From Cloeon dipterum (lineage: Eukaryota > Arthropoda > Insecta > Ephemeroptera > Baetidae): a stretch of 64,000 nucleotides of DNA. The notes below the pieces were generated by a model, which did no database searches, was not told where the DNA came from, and was given only the letters and a program-made list of their open reading frames with translations. The position numbers and the translations under genes are program-made. The stretch covers positions 4,392,501-4,456,500 of the forward strand of contig NC_088787.1 of the NCBI RefSeq assembly GCF_949628265.1. Reading direction: 5' to 3'. Positions 12,601 through 24,156 of the stretch are shown here, in pieces (the stretch's first letter is position 1; every line of letters starts with the position of its first letter).

Positions 12601-14522
12601 GTGGAGGCAAAAAGATGGCCATTCGGGCCCCATGTTCTCTCAGCGGTGTTTTTAGATATTCAGTGAACTCATATCCCACGAAATGTACTGAAAAGAAGTT
12701 AAAAAAAATTAACATGATGTTAAACTGTATCACAAAAGTCAAATTAATTGATTAATTTTCAGTACCTTTTCGACAGAAGATGCTGAAAGAAATGGCAGAA
12801 AATCATTATTCAAAATGCGACCGTCAAGATGAGCAAGACAAAGCATGGGCAATGATGCCTTTCCTGATCAACTCGAAATTGTACACAAAACTTGACACCC
12901 ATGATATGACGGGCAGGTACTACTGCCGTTCCTCTACTATGTCCAACTCTCGCTTTCAAGAGGTAAATGCATGAATTAAATACTTAATTACAAAATATAT
13001 AAATTTTATTTACGATTTCAGTTCATCAGGTGTTTGGGGGCGAACACTCCTAACCTGACGGAATTAAAAATCTATAGTCCAACCTACAATGGAGAATATT
13101 CCCTTGAAGAACGCGAACTGCATTCGATTATTCAGCTCAAACAATTGGAAAACCTTGAGATACGTTGCGTTTGTGTCCCTTGGTCAGGAATATTGGACAT
13201 TTCTCGTCGATGCGAAAAATTGAAAAGACTCAAAGCAACTGATGTCATAATTGACGTGGAATCTCCAAGTGTCACCTTCAGGAATGACTTCGTACACTTC
13301 TCCATCCATGCGTATAATTTTGATGATACGAGGCTTCATTTGAATTTGAATACTACAATGCCAACATTGGACCCGAGATTCGCAGATAACAAGCAATACA
13401 CCAAATTGTATCTACTGCCAAATAAAACTTCGGATTTTAGTTTGCTTCATTTGTTTGCTGAAAGGCTTACGGAATTAAAAGTAAGAAATGGATTCCTTTA
13501 TAGTGACATGACTAATAATTTAAGCAACCACTTATTTAGAAATTAATTATCAATTTATTGTTTTAGATTAATTCCTCTGCTGACATGGAGGATATTGAAG
13601 AAATGGATGAGTTTCCGCTCCTTCCACAAATAAAATACGCATGGATTGATTGCGGCAAAAAATCGGCGCACGTCTTAAGGTGTTTCATGAAAAGAAACGG
13701 AGAGAGACTTCAGGAGTTGACTCTAGAGAATATTGACAGAAAGGAGAACATGACCTTTGGCGAAATCTTCAGTCTCTGCCCTAATCTTCAGGCATTGCAA
13801 ATAGACTTGTGCACTTTGGTTGGGAATGATGCACCTGTCGATGCGATGCATCAGTTGAAACGATTCGGATGGTGCTCTCGAGAAATTCAGTAAGAAATTA
13901 ATTGTAAAATATTTATCATTTAATCAGAAACAATCAAACATTTTTTTATTATCCTGGTTGGTATTTTATGCTTATTACACACGAGGGGGCATGATTTTTT
14001 GAATTTGTCAGCCAACTTTAATTCGTAACCCTGGAATTCCTTTTGTTAGATTTTTCATTTTTCACTTTAATTTTAAAAAAGTTTCTTTTTGCTTTTGTTT
14101 TTAATTTGAAGTACATGTAATTTAATCTAAACAATAGAAAAATCACGAAACGAAGGCAGGCAGGACCCATGTTGAAATTTCAAGATGTATTTACACATTT
14201 TTCGTTCTTTTACCTCGTATTAATTTCGATTCATTGCAGAGAATCATTTGATAAAGCCGCTTTTTCGAGCATTTTGTCTGCACCGCTGCTGGAATACGTC
14301 AAACTGGACCATCCCAATATTGACTTCAGCGACAACGCCGCCGTCATTGCTCGGATTGAAAGACGCGAAATTTTGCGGAATCTGAAGAATTTTCAAATGT
14401 ATGGTATTGGTAACGCGAGACTCATGTTCATTGATAACGATGATAGCATTGAAAACTTTTTAAACTACTTCAAAAGTTACACAGAGTTACAAAGCGCTAT
14501 TCTAAGAGCACTTGCTGCTTAA
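9643..14522 (+). CDS. LRR-like protein, tandem family member 2 (six exons, about 451 aa)
   Basis: I assign coding exons at 9643-9645 (ATG alone), 12217-12304, 12763-12962, 13022-13480, 13567-13889 and 14240-14522. They total 1356 bases (452 codons), with the same intron phases as gene 1. The N-terminus reads M then EPPTLLDLAIKALSDNIDKY. Later exons carry leucine-rich segments such as LKQLENLEIRCV and LCPNLQALQIDLC and a conserved block CFMKRNGERLQELTL. An AATAAA follows at about 14550. Intron 1 is 2.57 kb and holds repeats and a minisatellite. The gene lies head-to-tail behind gene 1, consistent with tandem duplication. Function is unknown; an F-box-like adaptor is one possibility. Confidence 0.75.
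10890..11310 (+). repeat. Two adjacent GACGACCT-family copies inside intron 1 of gene 2
   Basis: Copies at about 10890-11040 and 11165-11310 both contain the ctgacgacctttttcagg core. The first also has the cctcgcctgtgatcgacctt...caggt 3' motif seen at 14870. They are separated by about 120 bases of unrelated sequence. Confidence 0.65.
11395..11505 (+). repeat. Short GC-rich minisatellite
   Basis: The motif gtggcgtgacg occurs three times at intervals of about 30 bases with related flanks (cggcagtggcgtgacgcg). It lies in intron 1 of LRR-like gene 2. Confidence 0.6.
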
Positions 14523-14559
14523 TCATCGATTGCATATTTTTAATATTAAAATAAAAATG

Positions 14560-15804
14560 TTGTCCCAATTATAAATATTAATGTACATTTATATGAAATT
14601 ACCTCATCTTTCCTTTTTATGCAATTTATACAAATGATTAAAGATATTTCAGTTAGGGAAGACCGAATAAGATTTAATAATATTTTGCTGAACACATTGC
14701 AACTGACCAAAGCGCTCATTGCCTGAGTTTCTTCTCTTCTTTACCTGGGATGCCCTAACAACCTTTTCCAGGGTACCCTGACCTGAGATCCGCTCTCAGG
14801 CCGATTATTGAAGTTTTTCAGGGGATTTAGAGCACATTGGGTATCCTCGGTGGCAATTTTTCACCCTTGCCTGTCACCGACCTTGCTCAGGTTGCGCGAC
14901 CTGAGATCCGGTCCAGGACTGTTTTAAGTCCTTCGAATTAAATACCAAAGGAGTGCAAGGATAAAAATTAGAAGCTGCTCAACATTATGACTTCATTTTA
15001 CACGGATTTATTTTCCAGGCAATTTTGTGTCTCAAAAATTTGACAGGAAAATTCCGATTTGAAAATAAATAGTATTTATGTGTGTTTCTTCTGAGCCTCC
15101 AATCGTATTTTGTAACATTCAACGAGCATATTATATAATTTTTAAGATAACTGTCTATTGTTTTGAGTTTTGTTATTTGAAGGTCACGGGAAACCTTATA
15201 AAATGTGCCAACAGCTATGACATTAAATTTAGATTTCTAACAAAAAAATGGCCCATAATTTTTGCTCTTCTTCTAGAATGGTTCTCGGAATGTTACATAT
15301 TATAAATCACAAAAAGCAAAATCATGTGTCGTTCTTCTGACAAAAAGTAATCTAAAATTGATTTCAACCCAGGACCGATTTCATGCGAGTAAAAAAGTGT
15401 GTTAATTATTTTTAAAGCAAAATTTAATAGACGAACATATCTATATTTTGCAAAATTTTTGATCAATTTGAGTATTTCATTATCCCTCATACTCTTAATA
15501 AGACACTAATTAAAACCTCAAGGCCATGCTTCGACTAAAATACTTATTTTTTTTATTTCTATCAAAAATATGTCCCACAGTTCAATTTGTACAGGTCGGA
15601 ATGTTGCATCAAAAAAGTATTTAATTATACAAACAGCCAAAATGAATTTCATCCCTGTTACAAAATGAGAAGTAATTTCAACCCAGGACCAATTTCTTGC
15701 GAGAAAAAAGTTGTTAACAAACACACACCAGTCCAGCTGTTGGGGTTGTGGAAAGTCTTTTTCAGCTTCAAAACAATCCATATGTCGGCTCTGCCGCGGA
15801 AAAC
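14560..15804. other. Intergenic region after LRR-like gene 2, with repeats
   Basis: A GACGACCT-family copy occupies about 14745-14930, with the full core and the 3' ccttgcctgtcaccgacctt motif. Two copies of a segment containing tttcaacccaggacc followed by gcgag lie about 310 bases apart, at 15360 and 15675. No gene is supported; the ORFs here are short and lack paralogues. Confidence 0.55.
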
Positions 15805-16715
15805 TGGAAAATAATTACACAACACTTTCAAACAATTGTTCGTCTCTGCAATCGTTCAAATCACCTCAAAACTTGCCAACTTTTCGTAAAATCGCAGCGT
15901 GCTGAAGGAAGGAAGGAAGGAACTGAATTGAAAGTGAAAGGCCATTTGATTGCGTAAAGAGAAGCAGTCACGTGATTGGCTGGGGATAAAAACTCCTCAA
16001 CTAATCGAATCCTCACCTATTTGCAAATACTTTAACAATTTTCAATTTTTGGCGCGAAAGGCTTTAAATGTTTGCTTGGCAGATCAACAATTAAATTATT
16101 TTGAATAAATAATATTTTTTCGTTATTTTTCCTCAACACACTTTTCAGGAGTTTATTCTTTTGGTGCGAATCAAAATAATAAACCAATGCGCAAAATTGT
16201 AATTTTGGCTTTATTTTGAAAACAATATTTTAACTGGAAATTAACAGTGTCCTCTTGATTTAACTTTTATTTCATCAATTTCAATATTAAAATGTTATTT
16301 ATTCTTTTTTAAACATTCCAAATGCGTGTTTTCATTTTGAACGCGTTAAGACCGATACAATTCTTCAAAATGTATTATTTTACTGAACCCGAGCGAGCTC
16401 TAATCCTCTTACCCAACATCTGGCTCGATCCATTCACCTGCCTCTCTTCCCTCTTCTTCACTTTATTCTCGCTCTCGCCGTTCTTTCAATGCTGGACAAT
16501 AACCTTTTATTTCCCTCGAAATCGACCTTGCAGCCCCTAGCCAGCAGATTGAATGAGCGTATTTGATGCTCAGCTTGTCTCGTAAATCTCTCTCTGAGCT
16601 GCAAACGAATGCAGTGCAGCAGAAAAAATGTGTTAAATGAAATTGACTTCTGTGATATTTTAACGATTAAATGCAGTGATTTAGTCGGGGTAAATTTATA
16701 CGGTGCCTTAAAAAT
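15805..16715 (+). repeat. Upstream segment D3, third copy
   Basis: It matches D1 over its full visible length and D2 over 15805-16160. A short (GGAA)n run sits at about 15905-15918, at the point where the D1 match begins. It includes CACGTGATTGG at about 15970 and the ORF-like stretch 16322-16540. It ends directly before the decayed LRR-like gene. Confidence 0.75.
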
Positions 16716-16727
16716 CATCTTGTCTTT

Positions 16728-17717
16728 ATGATGAGTTTTAAGCGTTTGGAAATTTTCCAGTTTTTCCCAGTTTCGAACGAAAGTGAATGGGACGAAGAAT
16801 TCCGGAAGTCATTAACGCTCGAATGCATCCGCTACCTGCCCAATTTAAAGGTTGTGGGAGATCCCAAGTATTGTGTGGACATGTTGCCAACTTGCTTGTG
16901 CTATGAATCCATGGCAACAACAGACCAAAGCAAACTGAGATACTTGGTGCTCCGCGTGGACAGAAAAATTCTCTAAATTCCCTGACGTCGAATATTTGCA
17001 TGTGCGTTAAAGAATTTTGGCTGTTACTTGAATATAGAAAAGTAAAATTGTTTTATTGCAGATCAACTGGGTGAACCAAAATCAACCACATTTAGGATTT
17101 GATGTGCCCGAACTGTTGGAATTTGAGCATCTAACTATCCTCACTATGAGTGGCTTGGCTACAAAGTATTCTGTCTACATTAAGCGATTCCTTAAGGCCT
17201 ACGGAGAGCGCATGACACGCCTGACTCTCGCATTTAAATCGCATCCGATAGATTTCGTCTGGCTTTTTAACATGATTTGCTGCAGCTCTTTTGACAATCT
17301 TAAACTGCTAGCTATGACCAACTTAGACGTCGAACCCTTTACGGTGACGATGAAGGAAGGAAGGCGCGGGAATTGCCAGCTGGACTGCGTGGTGCATCAA
17401 CATTTTCGTGAATTCTCTTGTGAATCGCTGAAAGAGCTCAAGTTGGAGTTCGCTTCCGAGCAGTCGTGAGTAAATTTTGTTGACTCACTGCATAATTATA
17501 CTAAAACGAATATTACACAGCTCTAATTCATGCAACGTATGTTCATCTCTCCAAAATCCTGTCGGTGCCGAATCTGGAGAAAGTGAGTCTGATCAGAGTT
17601 CCTACCACTCTTGATGAATTATGGGAAACGATGCTTTTAGTCACAAAGCGTGCTATCCTGGAATTCCTCAGCTGCCTGAAATATTTTCTCCACACGATTG
17701 AAAATGATATTTTCTAA
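16728..17717 (+). pseudogene. Decayed third LRR-like family member
   Basis: Three blocks correspond to the 3' half of the family gene. 16728-16976 is leucine-rich, with LTLECIRYLPNLKVVG. 17062-17465 has FLKAYGERMTRLTL, matching FMKRNGERLQELTL. 17521-17717 has SKILSVPNLEKV, matching SAPLLEDI, and ends at a TAA. Two breaks are visible. Block 1 stops at 16976 but appears to continue in another frame (FPDVEYLHV). The phase-2 donor at 17465 does not join the reading frame that carries the homology in block 3. Exons 1-3 are absent. It could be a divergent gene with unusual splicing, but a pseudogene is more likely. Confidence 0.6.
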
Positions 17718-17739
17718 CAAAAAAAATGTAAAGTGCATT

Positions 17740-18276
17740 CACAAATATATCGATTAATAATCTTCCTTTTTTGCAAAGGTAAACCTGTTCAAATGGTCTT
17801 GCAAATCAAAATTATTTATTGCTTCCGTCAGGCGTTGTTAAGGTGGCAAAACTTGAAAACACTAAAACATTCAAGTTGGTAGAGTGTCCTTTTATAAACA
17901 TAGTATTCCTCATCCGTCCAGCCTTGCAAATATTCCTTTTGAAAGGCCTTTTAGTAATATAAGGTTAATTATCTCACATTGTCGCCGATTTTGTGTGCAG
18001 GCGTTTCTGAAGTTTATATCAATGTATTTGGGAACATAAATCTGGGACGCTTTTTTGCGATCCCTTAGATTTCCTGTTCTTGCGCTGGAGTAATTAAATA
18101 GTTCTTTTACACGAAATACTAATGCCCTCGTTAACTTTCATCGCTATCATTTTTTTAAGGAGGCAGCCGATCGCTAAATCAGCATAGCAGTTTTAGTTGA
18201 GCTCAATTCATTTTTATTTTCTTCCTTGCATGTTTTATGTTACATAATTAACAAGAAGAGGAAAGCTAATTGTAAC
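17740..18276. other. 3' flank of oligopeptidase copy A, with about 270 extra bases
   Basis: 17690-17860 and 18130-18270 match 24920-25100 and 25100-25250 next to copy B. The intervening 17860-18130 has no counterpart there. This is either an insertion in A or a deletion in B. No ORF or terminal repeat is evident in the extra piece. Confidence 0.6.
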
Positions 18277-21200
18277 TCAGAAAACGCACTGGATGTTCAG
18301 AGAACGCCCGATGAATGAGAGAATATCCGTCTGCTCTGCAATCTGAAAGAGGATTTTTAAATTTAAAAAATTGGATGGGTCCATATCAAGAAATTATAGA
18401 AATCTTAAACTTTTACTTGTAAAAGTTTTGAGGCGTTTTTCAAGTTTTAAACTGTCATTGGCGTAATAATTTTTGAATTTTAGCACCTCAATTGAAATTT
18501 GATGAAGCAATTAATCTGTAATCGCAGTAAAAATAGTAAATAAACCGTGGCGCCATTTTTTTCTACTTCAAACACGAATTGGATTTGTTTAAAATTAAAA
18601 AGATTTGGGTCTCACCCGTTTAGCAATGGGTGTGCCGCCGCCATGTCCAGCCTTGATGAGCAGCGGATTCGTCTGAAACAGATACAAAAGAAAAATATCC
18701 GATTTCAATGCTGTAGGTTTTGGTTTTCAACACGTCAAAAGCAAAAAGATTAAGTAAAGTGGTAGGATTGAGTCTGAAATTGCAGCGGAAGGGCCTTAAA
18801 TTTAAATTTATTACAGAAATATACGGTGGTGCCATCTGTTTGAGGGTTTACACAACTGATAAATCACCTGGAACTGCTCATCGACATTCCTGTCCCGAAA
18901 AAAAACCTGATTCTCATATAACCACTAATATTTCTGTTCAGGATCTCTCCCGAACAACACTCACCTGGGAAGGGTGGTTGCGCAGGGTGTGCTGCAGCTG
19001 GGCGATGAACTTGAGAGAGTGGAGGGACACGACGCGGTCGTCGTGGTCGGCGGTGAGAAGCAGCGTGGCCGGATATTGCCTCGGAACATCTTCTTTCGGC
19101 GGCACCTTGACGTTGTGCAGCGGCGAGATGGCCAGCAAGTTGGGGAAGTGATCAGGGTCGTCAGGGCTGCCGTATTCGGACATCCACGTGTGGCCGATGG
19201 TGAACTTGTGGAAGCGCAGCAAGTCGAGCACGCCGACATTAGAGATGACGGTGCCGAAGAGCTCCGGCCGCTGGTTCATGCACGCTGCCACCAGCAGGCC
19301 GCCGTTCGAGTCACCCTGGATCGTCAGACGGGGGCTGCTCGTGTAGCCCTCCGAGATCAGGTACTCGGCCGCGGCCTGGAAGTCGTCCATACCGTTCTGC
19401 TTGTTCAACAGTCGGCCAGCGTTGTGCCACGACTCACCGTACTCTCTGGAACAAACAGTTGTTGGTTTTAGATTAAATATATGCCCTAAATATTGTTCAA
19501 ATCTATCTTTCTAAGGTGTATCATGTTGGAAACACCGGTTCTCGTTCGATCATCGAAGTTAAGCATCTTTGAGTGCTGCATAACTCTACACTGACTTGCT
19601 ACTTGCTGGTTTGCCCCTTTCCAGCATGCGTGATTTGGCTTCACGCGACGTACATATGTCTAGCGTTTCAAAAAGTCCTTGGTGCGGAGGCAAGTAGCCC
19701 GTCAGTGGGCTGGGTCCCTGTGCGACCTGGTGCGCCCATGTTATCCATTCGCACCTGGGTTTCAGCATTCGTGCCCTTCCTGGTCCTTGGACAGGGATAA
19801 AAAGAGCAAAAAATTTACTCACCCTCCGCCTCTGATGTTGGCGAAGACAAAGACTCCGTTGAAATGCTGCAAGAAGACCAGTCTCATGGCGCTGAAGCAG
19901 GGCGTTAGGCTGACGTTGAAGCCGCCGTATCCATACATCAAGCATGGACTGCTGCCGTCCTTCTTCAAGTCCTTCTTGCGCACGATGAACATGGGCACCT
20001 TGGTGCCGTCCTTGCTCGAGAAGAACACCTGCTCCGCCATGTAGGACAAGGCGTCGAAGTCCTTCAGCTCGGTTTTTATGTACAGCTGAAATTGTAAAAT
20101 AATTATTTAAAGCATTTTTCTCAAAATAACTCCGTACCACAGGCTCAATGACAGGCTTTGACATGTCACACATGTAAAACACCCCCGGCGTCAGGAACGA
20201 GGAGAAGCTGAAAAAAAACTCTGGGTACTTCCTATTTTCCGAAACGCTGGTCACCTTGCCGAGGTCCAAGGGCAGCTGCGTGATCAGATTTCCGGTGGCT
20301 AAATCTCGGATTTGCAGCACACTCTGCATTAAAAGGTATCAATTAATATTAATTTAAAAATAAAATAAACAGAGGTTGAACCGTGACGTCGTGGATGTAG
20401 TGAACGACGAGTTTGTCTTTGTTCGAGAGGACGGCCCAGTCGAGCACGTCCTTCGGGTGCTCAGCCACCAGGGTCCTCCACTGGTCCATGTTCGGATTTT
20501 CCAGGTCGATGGTAACCAAACGGTAGTTGGGCGCGTCCTTGTTTGTCTGGAAGATGAACTTGGACCCCACGTTTGTCACGTACTGGAAAAATCAATTTCG
20601 ATTAAAACACCTCTTAAAAAGTTAACTTGGTTTTCAGTATTTTTTATTTTTATTATTTGATTAGAAAACCTTTGTGCAACTCGGAATTTGTGAAGGCTAA
20701 ATTGGTTTTTCTTTGATTAAAATTCAGTTTCTTTTCATATCGTTGACCACGACCCCTTATTGGATTGGTATTTGATTGGACGCTAATTTGGGAGACCCTA
20801 ACGATCTGTTCCAAGGTACCATGACCTGATATCTGCTCCTTGGCCTGTATTTTATGCTTTTTGGAGCACATTTGGCGATTTTTCACCCTTTCCTAAGGAT
20901 TGTTCGTTCCGGTTTTGACTCTTTTGGTCAATTTCTCCTCCACGACGGACGGTTGAATCCGTCTTGGGGCCGTTTATTCTTTAACGATGACTAACCTCAT
21001 ATTCAGAGTCCAATTTGTCCACAATTTGGGTGAGAGGCAGCAGTCCTTGAGGTCCATCAGGCAGAGAGCCGATCTCGGCAAAGAACACCAAATTATTCTT
21101 GCCTTCCTTCGTCGGCCAGACGAAAAGATAATTGCCGCAGTGGCTCACATCAACAGATCTGATTGACGAAATAATAAATAACTTAAATCAGTTAAATGGT

Positions 21201-22171
21201 GAGTCGTACATTATGAAAGGCGGCTCGTCGGGGAACTCGGCAACCAAAACGTCCTCCGACTGTGGGGTGTTGAGCCTGTGGTAGAACAGCTTTTGGCACA
21301 TGGTCGACTTCGTCTCGGAGCCGTCTGCTTTTCCCTGCTCTTCCGGATACATCTGATGTAAAAAAATAAACGTGAGAAGGATTGTTTATCTTCAATTGAA
21401 AAAGCATTACGGCATAGAAAATTCCTTTGTTGTCATGCGACCACGCCAACGGGGAAGACTTGACCTTTTCCAGCACTTCTGGATAATCACGCCCTGAATT
21501 TAAAAGATTAATAAATATAATTATTTAACCAGTATTTTGTTTGTTGCCTTTTTCGGTGTCTCTAAAGTGGATGGTGGTCCAGTCTGAACCGCTTTGGCTC
21601 AGGCCGTAGCACATGGTTTTGCCGTCCTCGGAAAACTCAGTTTCAGTCAGCGCCACTGTGCCATCCTCGGAAAGCTCGTTCGTGTCGAAAAACACGTCGG
21701 CATCGCCGTATAAATCATCCTGCACGTACAGCACGCTGAAAAAATTGTAGAGGATTAAAATCAAAAGATAGGTCCGAATCTTAATTAATAATTCATCGTG
21801 ACTGGCCAGACCCTTACGGCCGCCATTTTGATGCGCTAAATATACAACAACTGCTCTTCCATTGGTCATTAGAAAAATCACCCCTGATTCTGGAGGCCGG
21901 AGCTTTTGTAGAAGTAGTAGCGGTCGCCATGGCGCGAGGGACACGAGTATTTTGGAAAGTTCATGAGCTGCGTGAGGCGGCTCTTGATTTGCTCCCTGTA
22001 ATTGAAGTTTTCCAGGTACGGCTGGGTAATGGCGTTCTGCTTTTCCACGAACTCCTTGCACTCGGATGAGTCGGGATCCTCGAGCCAACGGTAGGGGTCC
22101 GTGATCTTGGTCCCATGGTAATCGTCCACGACGCTCTCGTCTCTCCTGGCAACCGGGTAGTTGAAGGCCAT
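18277..22171 (-). CDS. PREP: Prolyl oligopeptidase, copy A (11 coding exons, about 712 aa)
   Basis: This is a serine peptidase of family S9A, which cleaves short peptides after proline in the cytosol. Coding exons on the - strand are 22171-21882, 21735-21530, 21493-21411, 21352-21210, 21158-20996, 20582-20382, 20323-20138, 20085-19823, 19445-18965, 18672-18616 and 18342-18277. They sum to 2139 bases (713 codons), the usual family length of about 710. The start ATG ([12 protein letters not shown]) matches the family N-terminus, and a beta-propeller precedes the alpha/beta-hydrolase part. The catalytic residues are Ser558 in GDSNGG, Asp645 in TADHDDRV and His682 in AGHGGG. Compared with copy B, four codons are missing just before the His motif and Lys is replaced by Thr after it. 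There is no signal peptide. A non-coding first exon lies at 22774-22875. Confidence 0.9.
19514..19800 (+). mobile_element. SINE-like element with 5S rRNA-derived head (oligopeptidase A intron)
   Basis: 19514-19585 resembles 5S rRNA: it contains caccggttctcgttcgatca and gaagttaagcat. The C-box region is deleted relative to the copy at 26502. The body (gctggtttgccc...cagcatgcgtgatttggct) and the tail (ttggacagggataaaaag) follow. It lies antisense in the intron between the exons ending at 19823 and 19445. The matching intron of copy B holds the same element, so it predates the gene duplication. Confidence 0.75.
20745..20900 (+). repeat. GACGACCT-family repeat in oligopeptidase A intron
   Basis: The copy has ttgaccacgaccccttattgg, a diverged core (ctaacgatctgttccaagg) and tttttcaccctttcc. 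It lies between exons 20996 and 20582. A copy sits in the equivalent intron of gene B at 27715, so this insertion is also older than the duplication. Confidence 0.7.
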
Positions 22172-22773
22172 GCTCGAATCACGATCCTTCACGTTGTCCA
22201 CTTGCTGCGGGGAAAAAGAGGTTTCAAGAAATTTGGAAAAAAATGAATCAAATACACTGTTTAATTTTGAAGAAATCGATAATTTTAATAGGAATTAAAA
22301 AAGCACGTAATGATGATACAATATAAACTGGCCAGTCCGTGCCTGTTTTAATTTTTTGGTACAGCCGTACCTGAGACGCTCGCATGCCAAGCAGTGAAGC
22401 CGATGGGGGAGAGAAAAAATTAACTGACAGGTACGCAAGCCGCGCGCATGGAAGGAAGGCAGAAAATACAAAAGTTTGAGAAATAATTAAGATATTTAGT
22501 ACTGCGTTGCGATCTGTATAGTTGTTTATCGTTTATACACATATCAAATTACAGTCAATTTAAAATTTGTATGAACAATGGATCTCAGAGAAAACAATTA
22601 TTATTTAAGCGTCAGTGCAACAATAAAGGTCTACTTTTTATAGAAGCAATTCGGATTTTAGAGAGAGAATGGGACGAAAGAGGTTTGAGAAAAACCTTAT
22701 AGACTCATTAATTGGATATCAGAATAATTATTTAACATAATTATTTTAAATGAGATTTATTAAGAGACTTACG

Positions 22774-22875
22774 GAGAACCGAAGCTGCAAGAGTCGAGAA
22801 AATGTGTTGATAATAACAGAGGGCCGACGTATGCACTGCGCTCGACGTTCTGACTGACAATGAGCTGCAGCTGCA
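22774..22875 (-). other. Non-coding first exon of oligopeptidase copy A
   Basis: On the - strand, a stretch conserved with 29609-29725 ends in a gtaagt donor and contains no ATG. The next acceptor (ccccgcag at 22205) leads into the coding exon, whose first in-frame ATG is at 22171. Conservation between the copies stops at about 22875, so the true 5' end is uncertain. Confidence 0.5.
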
Positions 22876-23514
22876 ACGAGAAGAGAGGGGCTGCGCGAGA
22901 AACACGTCCGGGGTGAGTTCGCTCTCTAGCAGTATTTTGTTTCTACAGGTATGTAGATTTTGATTCTTAAAGTACAGTAAAGGTCTTATAGCTTTAAAAG
23001 GAACGGTTCTAATATACATTTCCTTTTTATTTGCAACCTTAGCAAATAAAAATAATTTAATTTATGACTCAAGTTATGTCAAGCATTGTTGTAATTGAAA
23101 TTTAATTTTAATAATTCAGAAAAAAACATAAGTAAAACAGTAAAAACTGACGAAGCAAGAATGAAAGAGATCATTAACGAGATGAAATATCAAAACTGCT
23201 TGCACTATATGCAATCGATAGAATTTTTGTTGTTGATTTTTATTCCGACGCGCACATACGGCGGCTGGTGTACATAGTGGCTGCGATTTCAGAACTCCAA
23301 GCGGCTTAACCGTCACTTTTTAAACCGCAAAAATTCGTCTATCCGTTAAAAACAACACGTTCACACAAAAAACATAACCGCGCAACTTCAGCCAGGCTCG
23401 CTCGCTCAGCTCGCTGTATGATCGGTGCTGCCGCCAGGTGACCGAGCGCTTGAATGTGAGAAACCGCGCGCGTCAAATTTTTCTAAGTTCCCATCGCACA
23501 GGTCTTGGCCTGCA
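22876..23514. other. Upstream region of oligopeptidase copy A without a supported gene
   Basis: This stretch has no homology to the flank of copy B. I see no convincing ORF or repeat. It probably contains the promoter of copy A, but no TATA box is obvious. Confidence 0.35.
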
Positions 23515-23830
23515 AGTGGGCCAGAAAATTAAAATTTTCAAAAAATTGTTTCGGATGATCGCGAATTATACATTTTTAGAGCTTTTAAGGCCAGTTTTCA
23601 TTTTGGAGTGTCTGACATCATAGTGATGTCAAACAAACATCCCAGTAATGTCAGTCACATGTCAGAAAATGAGTTGGGCAAAAAAAATTAAAATTTTCAA
23701 AAAAATGTCTCGGATGTGTGCGAATTACACATTTTCTGAACTTTTGAGGCCATTTTTATCTTTGGAGTGACTGACATCACAGTGATGTCAAACAAACATC
23801 ACAGTGATGTCAGTCAGATGTCAGAAATTG
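23515..23830. repeat. Tandem pair of about 155-base units with nested palindromes
   Basis: Unit 1 (about 23515-23672) and unit 2 (about 23673-23830) share aaaattttcaaaaaa, tcggatg, cgaatta.acattt and two palindromic gacatca.agtgatgtc blocks joined by aaacaaa. The units differ by scattered substitutions. Confidence 0.8.
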
Positions 23831-24002
23831 ATTTTTCAAAATTAATAATATTTTTTAAAATTCTGACTGGATGTTCTTTTTAGAGCACAATAGAGTCCCA
23901 AAACCTGTTTGGATATAATTTCTCACTTCTAATTTGGATTTTAATGCAAATGTCATTTTCTGTTATCACGAAAGTCAAATTATGACATCATAGTGATGTC
24001 TG
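23600..24002. promoter_or_regulatory. Cluster of TGACATCA/TGATGTCA palindromic sites
   Basis: Near-perfect 17-base palindromes of the form gacatcacagtgatgtc occur at about 23608 and 23772, with half-size partners about 30 bases downstream of each. One more lies at about 23984, outside the tandem units. The octamer resembles bZIP half-sites, but no factor can be named. The cluster lies about 0.75-1.1 kb upstream of the first exon of oligopeptidase A and is absent upstream of copy B. Confidence 0.45.
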
Positions 24003-24156
24003 AGTGACTTTGTGTGCTACCTGGGTGTTGTTGGTACATATGGTGGCTCTCCATTTCTTCGCTTTTAATACACGTTCTTAATGCCTACAAATGAGTTTAA
24101 TTGAATTAATCTGCTTTTAGAATTCTACACAACCTTGTCGTTAATCGCGGTGATAA

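Noticed and set aside
19586..20329. A 247-codon - strand frame in oligopeptidase A (and its counterpart 26739-27305)
   Set aside because: Only 20323-20138 is the real exon in this frame. The rest runs through an intron, reads the next exon out of phase and enters the SINE-like element.
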